Assembly: GCF_014042345.1 (NCBI RefSeq)
Contig: NZ_JACEZT010000023.1
Coordinates: forward strand, 1 to 61,314
Direction: 5' to 3'
Source of the DNA: Rugamonas brunnea
GTDB taxonomy: Bacteria > Pseudomonadota > Gammaproteobacteria > Burkholderiales > Burkholderiaceae_D
Length of the DNA stretch: 61,314 nt
Of this stretch, positions 8,901 to 16,114 are shown one piece after another. Each line of letters opens with the position of its first letter. The first letter of the stretch is position 1. The notes under the pieces are model-generated. The model was not told where the DNA came from. It ran no database searches and saw only the letters and a program-made list of their open reading frames with translations. Position numbers and translations under genes: made by a program.

Positions 8901-10416
8901 TCTCGCCCACGAACACCAGCTGGCAGTTGCGCTGGCGCGCCAGCGGCGAGGCCAGGAAGGCGTGCAGCAGCCGTTCGTTGAGCTTGGTGCTGCCCAGCAT
9001 GCCGAAGCTGCACACCAGGAAGGTGTCGTCGTCCAGGCCCAGTGCCTGACGTGCCGCCTGGCGCGCGGCCTGCGGCGCGTGGCCGGCCGGCAGGCCGCGC
9101 AGCAGCGGCAGCGTGACCCACTGGTCGGCATAGCCGGGGCCATACCACTGCTCGGCCAGCTGGCGCGAGAAATCGGCGTGGACGATCAGGCCGCTGGCCT
9201 GGTCCAGCACCGGCTTGTTGCACGGGTAGGCCCAGATCGTGTCGTTGCGGCCCAGTTCACCATGCCGCAGCAGCGCGCTGTGGCCGTGCGAGGCGTACAG
9301 GGCGGCCAGGAAGGCCTGCGGTTCGACCCGGTCGCGCTCCATGTTGTCGAGCACGCCGCTGAGGAAGAAGTCGTGCAGCACCACCACGCCGGGCTGGCGC
9401 GCCAGCAGGCCGAACATGTGCTGGTGGGCGTTGGAGTTGCCGAAATGGTAGAGCACGCGATCATAGCTGGCGGCGCGCTGCTCGAACTCGTCGGGCGTGC
9501 GCAGCGGCCAGCGGGCGGCCAGCGCCGGGTCGGCCGGCACGCTTTGCTGCACCACCAGTTCGATCTCGTAGTACGGGTCCAGCTCGGCCAGCAGTTCGGC
9601 GCTGTAGTCGGCGATGCCCGATTTTTCCGGCGGCAGCGGCGAGACGAACGCCAGCCGGGGCCGGACCGTAGCGGCGGCCGTGGCCTTGCCGGCTTTGCTC
9701 GTTTCGGCAGCGGCGGTTGCCGCCGTTGTTTCGGTGGCGGCCGCAGTTGTTTCAGTGGCCGCAGTTGTCACGCTTGAGCCGGCCACATTGCCGCCCGTGG
9801 CCGTGGCGGCCGGGCTGGCCGGCAGCGCGGCCAGCGCCTGCCACAACTGGGCTGCCGCCTCGTCCGGCTGCTGGCCCGTCACCAGCACCGGCACCGGCGC
9901 CAGCGCCGCCTGCAACAGCGCGCCATCGGCGGCGGCCGGCGTCAGCACCACGCTGGCCGCTTGCAACTGGCGGCGCTGGCGCGCGGCCACCGGCCGCAGC
10001 GCGGACGCGGAGGGCGCTTGCAGCGGGCCGGCGTCGGCCAGCCAGTAGGCGCAGGGCACGCCCAGCGCGCCGTGGTCGCACAGGCTGTCGTCGAGCGGCC
10101 GGTCCAGCAGGCCGGGGCAGAACAGGGCGTCGGGCCGCAACTGGGCCAGCGCGTTGGCACGGATCAGTTCGGCCGCGCCATGTTGCCACGCGCCCGAGCC
10201 GGTGGGCGCCGCGTAGCAGACGATGTGGGCCGCCGGCAGCAGGCCGGCGAAGGCATGGCGCAGCGCCTCGATCTGGTCGCCGTGGCGGCCGTCGAGGGCC
10301 AGCAGCACGGTGTGGCCGGCGGCGCTGCGCACCACGGCCTGGGCCAGCGCCACCACGGCGGCCGGCTCGCGCGCGGCGCCGTTCTGGCAGGATTGCAAGT
10401 CAATGACGAGACGCAT
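5947..10416 (-). CDS. Giant multi-module GT-B glycosyltransferase with three GT4-type units
   Basis: A 1489-residue protein. Residues 1 to about 200 look like a worn GT-B N-terminal half (MRLVIDLQSCQNG); an Ala/Thr-rich linker follows at about 205-250. Module A (about 255-650) opens with FVSPLPPEKSGIADYSAELL. Modules B (about 690-1090) and C (about 1105-1480) resemble each other, with TGIQRVVR / TGIERVVR, VGTLEPRKGH / VGTIEPRKGH and EGFGLPLIEAA near each end; the last motif is the nucleotide-sugar-binding EX7E region of GT4 enzymes. Such tandem enzymes are typical of ABC-transporter-dependent polysaccharides, where one chain makes several linkages of a repeat unit. It sits two bases after a methyltransferase gene in the same operon. 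Confidence 0.88.
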   Translation of the reverse strand: MRLVIDLQSCQNGAAREPAAVVALAQAVVRSAAGHTVLLALDGRHGDQIEALRHAFAGLLPAAHIVCYAAPTGSGAWQHGAAELIRANALAQLRPDALFCPGLLDRPLDDSLCDHGALGVPCAYWLADAGPLQAPSASALRPVAARQRRQLQAASVVLTPAAADGALLQAALAPVPVLVTGQQPDEAAAQLWQALAALPASPAATATGGNVAGSSVTTAATETTAAATETTAATAAAETSKAGKATAAATVRPRLAFVSPLPPEKSGIADYSAELLAELDPYYEIELVVQQSVPADPALAARWPLRTPDEFEQRAASYDRVLYHFGNSNAHQHMFGLLARQPGVVVLHDFFLSGVLDNMERDRVEPQAFLAALYASHGHSALLRHGELGRNDTIWAYPCNKPVLDQASGLIVHADFSRQLAEQWYGPGYADQWVTLPLLRGLPAGHAPQAARQAARQALGLDDDTFLVCSFGMLGSTKLNERLLHAFLASPLARQRNCQLVFVGENDPGPYGYELLRQIAHSPCAERIRVTGFVTAADYGRYLAAADTAVQLRTQTRGETSASVLDCLLYGIPTIINAHGAAATLPESVLIKLPDQFGDDALADALASLYDDPALRTGLAERGRAHVQAHHAPAAVARQYHAAIERFARDSHASRYRALLDGLAALSPKPQEQELIAAASAIAANLPATAPRQLLIDISALIQADHKTGIQRVVRSILLALFKQPPAGYRVEPVYSEGGNHCYRYARRWAFEMVGVHGLQLEDAPIEARAGDHFLGLDLFTNGTAQNEALLAGLHQRGVRIDFVVYDLLPLLRPESFPFGAEKYYGDYLETVSHVADGVVCISRAVADELATWLENRPSRRVAPLQLGYFHLGADIGASAPTSGLPPEAGQVLAAVAAAPTLLMVGTLEPRKGHTQALDAFELLWQQGVAINLVIVGKAGWLVDTLIKRLEQHPLRGQRLFWLSGVSDEMLLQLYGSAAALLAASEAEGFGLPLIEAAQHDLPIIARGLPVFREVAGEHAYYFDGLDAPALAGALRAWLDLHAAGQAPQPQGLRWLNWQQSADQLMDVVLHGQWYRQLGGDGAPAPQLLVDVTTIAANDLQTGIERVVRAQLSELLRTPTTRYQVRPVYLSDEGGHWHYRYAKRYTHRLLGINEAGVADDAVKVVRGDVYYSPDYAPGAVVAAAAAGLYQRWRTAGVSVNFLIHDLLPVLQPAFFPPGASDAHGRWLRCIAAQADRLVCISAAVADDTRQWLGANGLAVPPLAVLHHGADIAASQPSTGLPDEAPAVLARLAASPAFLMVGTIEPRKGHLQTLDAFEQLWAEGVDAQLVIVGREGWQGLPPSQRRTIPAIIARLQGHPEAGRRLHWLQGISDDYLEQVYAACACLLAPSEGEGFGLPLIEAARHGLPVLARALPVFREVAGQHAQYFSGHDGAALALALRAWLDGHAAGQAVASGAMPWQCWSDNARALAALLFDAAPETEAIPESATV

Positions 10417-10418
10417 GT

Positions 10419-11720
10419 TCAGTGTTCAGTATGTTGTTGGGCGCGCCGCAGGTCGGCCAGCACCTGGCGGGCCGATTGCGGCAGTTCGCGCAGCTGGTAG
10501 GGCAGGTCGGGCGCGTGCTGGGGCAGGCCATGGTCTTGGCGCACCACGGCCAGCACCCGCTTGAGCCGCAGCGACAGGGTCGGGAAGCGCATCTGCAGCG
10601 GCACCGTCACGCGCCGCACGGCCGGGCGCGACAGCACCCACGCCAGCGCCCGGCGCAAGGCGCTGCGGGCGCGCCGGCGCGCGATGCGCGGCAGGCTCTG
10701 CTCGCCGCGCCGCAGCAGCACGCGCATCGGCGCCGTGATGCGCCACGAGCGACTGGCGCGCATGGCCAGCAATTGCTGTTCGAGGCCGGCGGCCCAGGCC
10801 GCGTTCTGGTGCAGGCTCGCTTCGAACGCGCGCGCGCGCTGGTCGGCCTGGTGCAGCTCGGCGCGCACCTGGGCCGTGTCGTCGGCGGCCAGCCGGGTTT
10901 GGCGCTGGGCGTCCAGGATCGCTTGTTCCAGTTCCGCCTCGCGCGCCTGGTGCTGCTGCTGGTGCAGCGCCAGTTGCGTGTTCATCTCGGCCAGCGCGGC
11001 GTCGAGCCGGTCGGCCCGCTGCCAGGCCTTGTCCAGGTGATGGCTGATGTAGTCGTCGAACACATTGGGCTGGACCGTCAGGCGTTCGGCCAGTTGCGGG
11101 TGCTCGTCGGCCACGTAATAGCGGTTCAGGCCGTCGAAGTAGCAGAAGCGGTAGCCGTGGTCGGTCACCAGCGCTTCCCAGCTGTCGTGGTTGCTCACGC
11201 GGCTGTTGGGCAGGGTCGCTTCGACCACCACGATCCACGGGCGGCACGCGGTCCAGTCCATGCCGCGCAGCACGTCGCCCTCGCAGCCTTCGACGTCGAT
11301 CTTGAGGAAGTGCACGGGGCCGCGCACGTGCTCGCGGCAGATGGCCGCCAGCGTGCACAGCGGCACGGTCTGCTCGACCACGCGGTGGCCTTCGGCCCGG
11401 TGGCTGGCGGCCACGGCGGCGTCGGTCGAGGCCCAGCCGTTCACGTCGGTCACGTCGAACAGCGTGATCTCGCCTTCGGCCGCGCCGGCCGCCACCGTCA
11501 GCGTCAGGTCACGCGGGCGCTGCTCGAGGAACGCGGCCCGGAATGAGGGCAACGGTTCGATGTTGATGCCGTGCCAGCCGCGCTCGTAGAAGGCCTTGGT
11601 GACGGAGTGCTGCTCGGGGTCGTTGGCGCCGACGTCGATGTAGAAGCCGTCCGGCACGTCATGCAGGGCGCGCCACAGCAGTACGTCTTCGCCGTTCTGG
11701 GCGTAGGAGATGAAGCTCAT
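10419..11720 (-). CDS. FkbM-family methyltransferase with C-terminal coiled-coil extension
   Basis: A 433-residue protein. The first 230 residues are an FkbM SAM-dependent methyltransferase: FYIDVGANDP (SAM site), NIEPLPSFR, and FLKIDVEGCEGDVLRGMD. After it comes a charged, Gln/Ala/Glu-rich segment of about 100 residues predicted to be a coiled coil, then a basic tail with RSWRITAPMR. The start at 11720 is the first codon before the SYAQNGEDVLL motif that begins FkbM domains; its ATGA overlaps the stop of the upstream FkbM gene. Longer in-frame ORFs upstream lie inside that gene and are rejected. Methylation of a glycan is the family role; the coiled coil recalls the chain-length ruler of WbdD. 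Confidence 0.85.
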   Translation of the reverse strand: MSFISYAQNGEDVLLWRALHDVPDGFYIDVGANDPEQHSVTKAFYERGWHGINIEPLPSFRAAFLEQRPRDLTLTVAAGAAEGEITLFDVTDVNGWASTDAAVAASHRAEGHRVVEQTVPLCTLAAICREHVRGPVHFLKIDVEGCEGDVLRGMDWTACRPWIVVVEATLPNSRVSNHDSWEALVTDHGYRFCYFDGLNRYYVADEHPQLAERLTVQPNVFDDYISHHLDKAWQRADRLDAALAEMNTQLALHQQQHQAREAELEQAILDAQRQTRLAADDTAQVRAELHQADQRARAFEASLHQNAAWAAGLEQQLLAMRASRSWRITAPMRVLLRRGEQSLPRIARRRARSALRRALAWVLSRPAVRRVTVPLQMRFPTLSLRLKRVLAVVRQDHGLPQHAPDLPYQLRELPQSARQVLADLRRAQQHTEH

Positions 11721-12748
11721 GGCTGGCCTTCCCGGAACAGGGCCGCCAGCGCCGGATCGGCGCGCACGGCCAGCGCCTCGGCCAGCGAGGGCTTGTCGTA
11801 CACGAACAGCGCGATGGCGGCCTGGGCCAGCAGGTCGCGCCCGCTGAGCAGGCCGGGCGACTTCATGAAGATGGCGTCGCCCCAGCCGAGCCGGTCGCGC
11901 GACTGGCGCGCCGCCGTGCCCTCGCTGGCGTAGCGGCAGGTGCTGTGGAAGTCGATGAATTCGAAGCCCTGGCCGCGCAGCAGTTGCTCGATGTCCGAGA
12001 ACAGCGCCTGGCCGGCGTAGATGGGCGTGAACGACACTTCGCAATGGACCACGGCGGTGCGCGCCAGCACGGCCGTCGCATGGCGCAGGGCCGGCAGCTC
12101 GAAGCCCTGGATGTCGAGCTTGAGGAAGTCGACCGGGGCCGCCTCGGCCAGCACGGCGTCCAGCGTGCGGGTGTCGACGTCGGCCGTGCGCACGGTGCGC
12201 AGGTGGCTCAGGTCCACCAGCTGGTCGGTCACGGCGCGGTTGAACGGCAGCAGCGACGAGGTGGCGTCCGGTTCGTTGATGTGGAACGGGTGGCGCTGGC
12301 CGTCGCCGATAAAGTCGGGGTACAGCCGGACAGTGGCCTGGCCGTCGTGCTGTTCGCGCTGTTCGCGCTTCTCGTCCAGCGGCTCGAAGCCGGTCACCTG
12401 GCAGGGCAGGCCGTGGTCGGTCAGCGGCGCGTACACGTGGCGTTCGTCGTCCAGCATCTGCGCGCCCACGTCGACGATGTGCAGGGGCTGGTCCGCGAAC
12501 AGCGGCGCGCAGTGGGCCGCCAGCCGGGCGCGGGCCGGGCCGTGAGCGGCCAGGCTGGCGGTGCGGGCGCGGTATTCGTCGCTGCCGGCCAGGGCCGCGG
12601 CCAGCGCGGCCACGTCGCCGCCGCCGGTCAGCACCGTGCGCCAGTGCTGCAGGCCGACCGGGTCCGCGTCGCGGCCCAGCAGGGCGCGGTACAGGCCGTG
12701 CACCAGCGCGTCGGCGGCGTCGGCGGTGGGGAACAGGGTCTCGGACAT
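11717..12748 (-). CDS. DUF4214-FkbM fusion methyltransferase
   Basis: A 343-residue protein. Residues about 8-60 match the DUF4214 pattern (LVHGLYRALLGRDADPVGL, then a short helix pair ending SDEYRAR). Residues about 85-290 are an FkbM methyltransferase: HIVDVGAQML, TGFEPLDEK, DFLKLDIQGFELPALRHA. DUF4214 also opens the S-layer-like protein at 21504, so the module is used at least twice in this neighbourhood. The gene is the third in the ABC-exporter operon, 31 bases after the ATPase gene, and overlaps the second FkbM gene by four bases. The substrate is unknown; a hydroxyl on the exported glycan is the best guess. Confidence 0.85.
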   Translation of the reverse strand: MSETLFPTADAADALVHGLYRALLGRDADPVGLQHWRTVLTGGGDVAALAAALAGSDEYRARTASLAAHGPARARLAAHCAPLFADQPLHIVDVGAQMLDDERHVYAPLTDHGLPCQVTGFEPLDEKREQREQHDGQATVRLYPDFIGDGQRHPFHINEPDATSSLLPFNRAVTDQLVDLSHLRTVRTADVDTRTLDAVLAEAAPVDFLKLDIQGFELPALRHATAVLARTAVVHCEVSFTPIYAGQALFSDIEQLLRGQGFEFIDFHSTCRYASEGTAARQSRDRLGWGDAIFMKSPGLLSGRDLLAQAAIALFVYDKPSLAEALAVRADPALAALFREGQP

Positions 12749-12779
12749 GATCTTTCCTGAGGTTCGGTTGAATTCGGCG

Positions 12780-14051
12780 TTACAGTTTGTCGACGTCCAG
12801 CCGCGGCGCCAGGTTGGCCAGGCCGGACCAGGTGATGGCCGCGCTGTTGGGCAGGACCACGAAGGTGCTCACCTCGTGCAGGTAGTTGAGCACTTCGCGG
12901 AAGCTGCCTTCATCATAGCCGCCGTTGCCCAATCCGACCGTGAGCGTGTACTCGTCCGGTGCCAGTGCCATGGTGAAGGCGAAGCTGGCCGACAGCACGC
13001 CGCCGGCGGCCACCGGCCCCGGCTGTTCGCGCATGCAATAGGTGTTGGTCTCGAACAGCACCACGCCATAGCGGTTGCGGATCTTGAAGCCCACGTGCGG
13101 GTCGTCGAGCTCGCGGTGGGCGCGGTATTCTACGCGCAGCCGCACCGGCTGGTCGGCGATGATGCTCGCTTCGGGTGTGCCATCGTCGCGCACGAAGGCC
13201 ACGCCCACGCAGTCGGCCAGCGGCGTGGTGATGCTGCCGTCGCTGCCGGTCAGCACGGGCGCGTCGCGCAGGCGTTCGGCGGCCGACACGGCCACCGTGT
13301 GCTGCTGGGGCGCGTGGTCGAGCCGGCCCAGCAGTTCGGCCTGGTAGCGGTCGGCGGCCGCCTTGGGGGCGCCGTCGAAGGCCAGCGCGCCCTGGCGGAT
13401 GTACAGGCAGCGGTTGCAGATGTTCATCACCGTGCCCATGCTGTGCGACACGAACAGCAGCGTGGTGCCGCTGGCCGTGAAGTCACGGATGCGGTCGAAG
13501 CATTTCTGCTGGAAGTAGACGTCGCCCACGGCCAGCGCCTCGTCCACGATCAGGATGTCGGGCCGCACGCAGGTAGCCACGCTGAAGGCCAGCCGCATCT
13601 GCATGCCGCTCGAATAGACGCGCACCGGCTGCTCGATGTAGTCGCCGATCTCGGCGAACTGCTCGATGGATGGCATCAGCGCGTCGAGCTGCTGGACGGT
13701 GAGGCCGGCCAGCTGGCCGGCCATGTAGACATTCTGGCGGCCCGTGAAGTCGGGGTGGAAGCCCATGCCCAGTTCCAGCAGGGCCGCCACCCGGCCCGTC
13801 AGCGCCACGCTGCCCGTGGTGGGCTGGGTGGTGCCGGTGATCAGCTTGAGCAGCGTGCTCTTGCCGGCGCCGTTGATGCCGATCAGGCCCACGGCCTCGC
13901 CGGCCTTCACCTCGAAATTAATGTCCTGCAAGATCCAGCGCAACTGGTGGCGCGGCCCGCGCATGGGCAGCAGCCACTCGCGCAGGCGGGCCCAGCGGGT
14001 TGGATATTGTTTGTAGGCTTTGCCCAGTTGGGCGACGCGGATGGTGCCCAT
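12780..14051 (-). CDS. wzt: Polysaccharide ABC transporter ATP-binding protein with Wzt-type C-terminal domain
   Basis: A 423-residue ATPase. The nucleotide-binding domain shows Walker A GINGAGKST, signature YSSGMQMRLAFS and Walker B ILIVDEA, with the SHSMGTV switch region, as in Wzt/TagH exporters. The C-terminal 170 residues (from about 255) form the beta-sandwich seen in Wzt proteins that recognise the capped end of O-polysaccharide (VGFKIRNRYGVVLFETNT). The start at 14051 shares a base with the stop of the permease gene (TAATG), so the two are coupled. Presence of the extra C-terminal domain suggests substrate-selective export of a finished, end-modified glycan rather than a generic teichoic-type transporter. 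Confidence 0.92.
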   Translation of the reverse strand: MGTIRVAQLGKAYKQYPTRWARLREWLLPMRGPRHQLRWILQDINFEVKAGEAVGLIGINGAGKSTLLKLITGTTQPTTGSVALTGRVAALLELGMGFHPDFTGRQNVYMAGQLAGLTVQQLDALMPSIEQFAEIGDYIEQPVRVYSSGMQMRLAFSVATCVRPDILIVDEALAVGDVYFQQKCFDRIRDFTASGTTLLFVSHSMGTVMNICNRCLYIRQGALAFDGAPKAAADRYQAELLGRLDHAPQQHTVAVSAAERLRDAPVLTGSDGSITTPLADCVGVAFVRDDGTPEASIIADQPVRLRVEYRAHRELDDPHVGFKIRNRYGVVLFETNTYCMREQPGPVAAGGVLSASFAFTMALAPDEYTLTVGLGNGGYDEGSFREVLNYLHEVSTFVVLPNSAAITWSGLANLAPRLDVDKL

Positions 14052-14845
14052 TACAGTTCGTCCGCCATTTCTCCCGCGCGGCGGCGGAACAGTTTCAGGC
14101 CCAGCAGGCACAGGCCGGCGGCCAGCACGGCGGCCGGCGCCAGCGAGGCCCAGTCCGGCATCTGGCCGGCCACCAGCAATTGTTGATACGACACGGTGAT
14201 GGCGCTCATGGGGTTCAGGGCCAGCCACGGGCGCAGCGCCTCGGGGATGATGGTGGCCGGATAGACGATGGGCGTGAACCAGAACCAGAATTGCAGGAAG
14301 ATGGTGAAGAACTGGCCCACGTCGCGGAAGAACACGTTGAGGATGCCCAGCACCAGTCCCAGGCCCACGGCCAGCGCCAGTTGCAGCGCCAGCAGCGGCA
14401 GCAGCGCCAGGGTGACCCACCCGGGGAACTGGCCCGACACCAGCAGGAACAGCAGGAACAGGCCGAAGATGATGGCGAAGTTGAGCAGCGCGTTGAGCAC
14501 GGCGATCAGCGGCAGGCAGATGCGGGGGAAGCTGACCTTCTTGAGCAGGTTGGCCTGCTCCAGGAACATATTGAGCATGCGCGTGGTCAGTTCGGCGAAC
14601 AGGCCCCAGGTCAGCACGCCGGCGCACAGGTAGATGCTGTAGGCGTACTGGCCGCTGGCGCCGGGCAGCTTGCTGCGCATGACCTGCGAGAAGATCAGCG
14701 TGTAGACCACGATCATGGCCAGCGGGTTGAGCACGGTCCAGGCCGCGCCCAGCATGGTGTTGCGGTACTTGGCCTGGAATTCCCGCTTGACGCTGCCCAG
14801 CACGAAACCGCGGTAGGCCCAGATGGCCCGTAGCATGGCGGACAT
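14051..14845 (-). CDS. wzm: ABC-2 type polysaccharide export permease
   Basis: A 264-residue permease with a basic amphipathic N-terminus (REFQAKYRNT) and six hydrophobic segments, the Wzm/TagG pattern, including the PLAMIVVYTLIFSQVM helix. It pairs with the ATPase gene that overlaps it by one base. It is the first gene of the long glycan operon that runs to position 130. A sigma70-like promoter lies about 100 bases upstream (14945-14975), leaving a leader of roughly 95 nucleotides. It would move lipid-linked glycan across the inner membrane. Confidence 0.93.
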   Translation of the reverse strand: MSAMLRAIWAYRGFVLGSVKREFQAKYRNTMLGAAWTVLNPLAMIVVYTLIFSQVMRSKLPGASGQYAYSIYLCAGVLTWGLFAELTTRMLNMFLEQANLLKKVSFPRICLPLIAVLNALLNFAIIFGLFLLFLLVSGQFPGWVTLALLPLLALQLALAVGLGLVLGILNVFFRDVGQFFTIFLQFWFWFTPIVYPATIIPEALRPWLALNPMSAITVSYQQLLVAGQMPDWASLAPAAVLAAGLCLLGLKLFRRRAGEMADEL

Positions 14846-14944
14846 CAGGCGGCGCCTCGCGGACGGAACGACGGTGGTGCAGAACTCATGGCAGACGGTG
14901 CGGCTCGCAGACAGTCTGCTGGCCCCTGAAATTGAAAGGGTCAG

Positions 14945-14975
14945 ATTATACCGTACTGGCTTGCCACAGTTGTAA
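14945..14975 (-). promoter_or_regulatory. Candidate sigma70 promoter for the glycan/ABC-exporter operon
   Basis: Reading the minus strand, TTACAA (14975-14970) and a perfect TATAAT (14950-14945) are separated by 19 bases, slightly longer than ideal. It points toward the permease gene at 14845 and lies in the only gap upstream of it. Confidence 0.45.
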
Positions 14976-14989
14976 TAGGTTGTTACGCC

Positions 14990-15724
14990 TCAGGCGTCGC
15001 CTTGCACCAGTTTTTGCAGCGCGTCCGGGTCCTTGATGATGAGCCGGTGTGGTTCTTTTTGCACGATGCCCTGCTGCACCAGCGTGAGCAGCGCCCGCGT
15101 CACCGTCTCGCGGCTGGTGTTGATCATGTTGGCAATGTCCTGGTGGGTGGGCAGGTTCTCCACCACGGTGCCGTCCGGGTTTTTCTTCTGCATCAGCACC
15201 AGGAAGGTGTAGATGCGGCGCGTCGTGTTGTTGATGCTGAGCAACGCGCGGAATTCCGAGTCGCGCTGGATCTTCTGCGCCAGGTGGCGCAGCATCTGCT
15301 TGGCCACCGACGGCGAATGGGTGAACAGGCGCAGTGCAATGGGCGCCGGCAGGAAGGCCACCAGCACCTCCGTCATGGCCACCACCGAGGCCGAACGCGT
15401 CGATTCGTTGATCAGCGCGATCTCGCCGAAAAAGTCGCCCGGCGCCAGCATGCGCAAGCCCACGGCGCGGCCATCCTCGGTCACGTCGATCACCTGTAAC
15501 TGGCCCGACAGCAGGAACAGCAGGCCGTCGCCGCTGCCGCCCTTGTGCAGCACCACCTCGCGCTTGGCGTGGTGGCGGATGCGCAGCTCGGCCTTGACGG
15601 CGTTCATCTCCTCCTCGGACAGCTCGGCCAGCAACGGGATCTTGCGCAGGTAGATCTGGATCTGGCCCGGCGGTTCCTTGGGCGGGGTGCCCGGTGCGTC
15701 CGGCAGCGCTGCTGGTTCGCTCAT
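14990..15724 (-). CDS. crp: Crp/Fnr-family transcriptional regulator (CRP-like)
   Basis: A 244-residue regulator with an N-terminal cyclic-nucleotide domain and C-terminal winged helix-turn-helix. The phosphate-binding cassette GDFFGEIALINESTRSAS keeps the Gly-Glu and Arg-Ser pair that hold cAMP in E. coli CRP. The recognition helix NTSRETVTRALL keeps Arg180, Glu181 and Arg185 (E. coli numbering), the residues that read TGTGA-N6-TCACA. In the C-helix the E. coli Thr127-Ser128 pair aligns with Asp-Ser, so ligand preference may differ. ATG at 15724 overlaps the stop of the VanZ-like gene (ATGA). It is the last gene of the operon that starts with a nucleotide cyclase. Confidence 0.88.
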   Translation of the reverse strand: MSEPAALPDAPGTPPKEPPGQIQIYLRKIPLLAELSEEEMNAVKAELRIRHHAKREVVLHKGGSGDGLLFLLSGQLQVIDVTEDGRAVGLRMLAPGDFFGEIALINESTRSASVVAMTEVLVAFLPAPIALRLFTHSPSVAKQMLRHLAQKIQRDSEFRALLSINNTTRRIYTFLVLMQKKNPDGTVVENLPTHQDIANMINTSRETVTRALLTLVQQGIVQKEPHRLIIKDPDALQKLVQGDA

Positions 15725-16071
15725 GCGAATGCTCCCAGCGTGCTGACGGCGCCATAGGCCAGCCCGATCAGGCCGGCGCACGCCACCCCGGCCGCGTTGG
15801 CGGCCAGGTCGCACCAGCAGAAGCGCCGCTCCGGCACCAGCACCTGCAGGCACTCGATGGCCAGGCTGGCCAGCAGCACGCCGGCCAGGCACCACATGCC
15901 CTCGCGGCGGTCGTGCGCCAGCGGCAGGGCCAGCAGCGCCAGCAGGCCGAAACCGGCGAAATGCATCAATTTATCGTTCGGCAAGGCGGTCGGCAGCCAA
16001 CTGTTGGGCAACAGACAGCCCACGGTCAGCAGCACGGCCAGTGCCGAAAACATCACCCATTTCCAGTCCAT
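15721..16071 (-). CDS. VanZ-like small membrane protein
   Basis: A 116-residue protein with four hydrophobic helices. The LPNDKLMHFAGFGLLALL segment, and later ECLQVLVPERRFCWCDLAANAAGV, follow the VanZ-like pattern (a K-x-x-H pair in helix 2 and an ExxQ...D-x-x-A-N motif). The biochemical role of this family is not settled; the original VanZ gives teicoplanin resistance and other members associate with envelope glycan loci. It sits 43 bases after the outer-membrane TPR gene and overlaps the crp-like gene, so it belongs to the cyclase operon. Confidence 0.8.
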   Translation of the reverse strand: MDWKWVMFSALAVLLTVGCLLPNSWLPTALPNDKLMHFAGFGLLALLALPLAHDRREGMWCLAGVLLASLAIECLQVLVPERRFCWCDLAANAAGVACAGLIGLAYGAVSTLGAFA

Positions 16072-16114
16072 ACACTACCTTGATTCGATCACGGCGGCCC
16101 CTGGCGGCGCCCCG

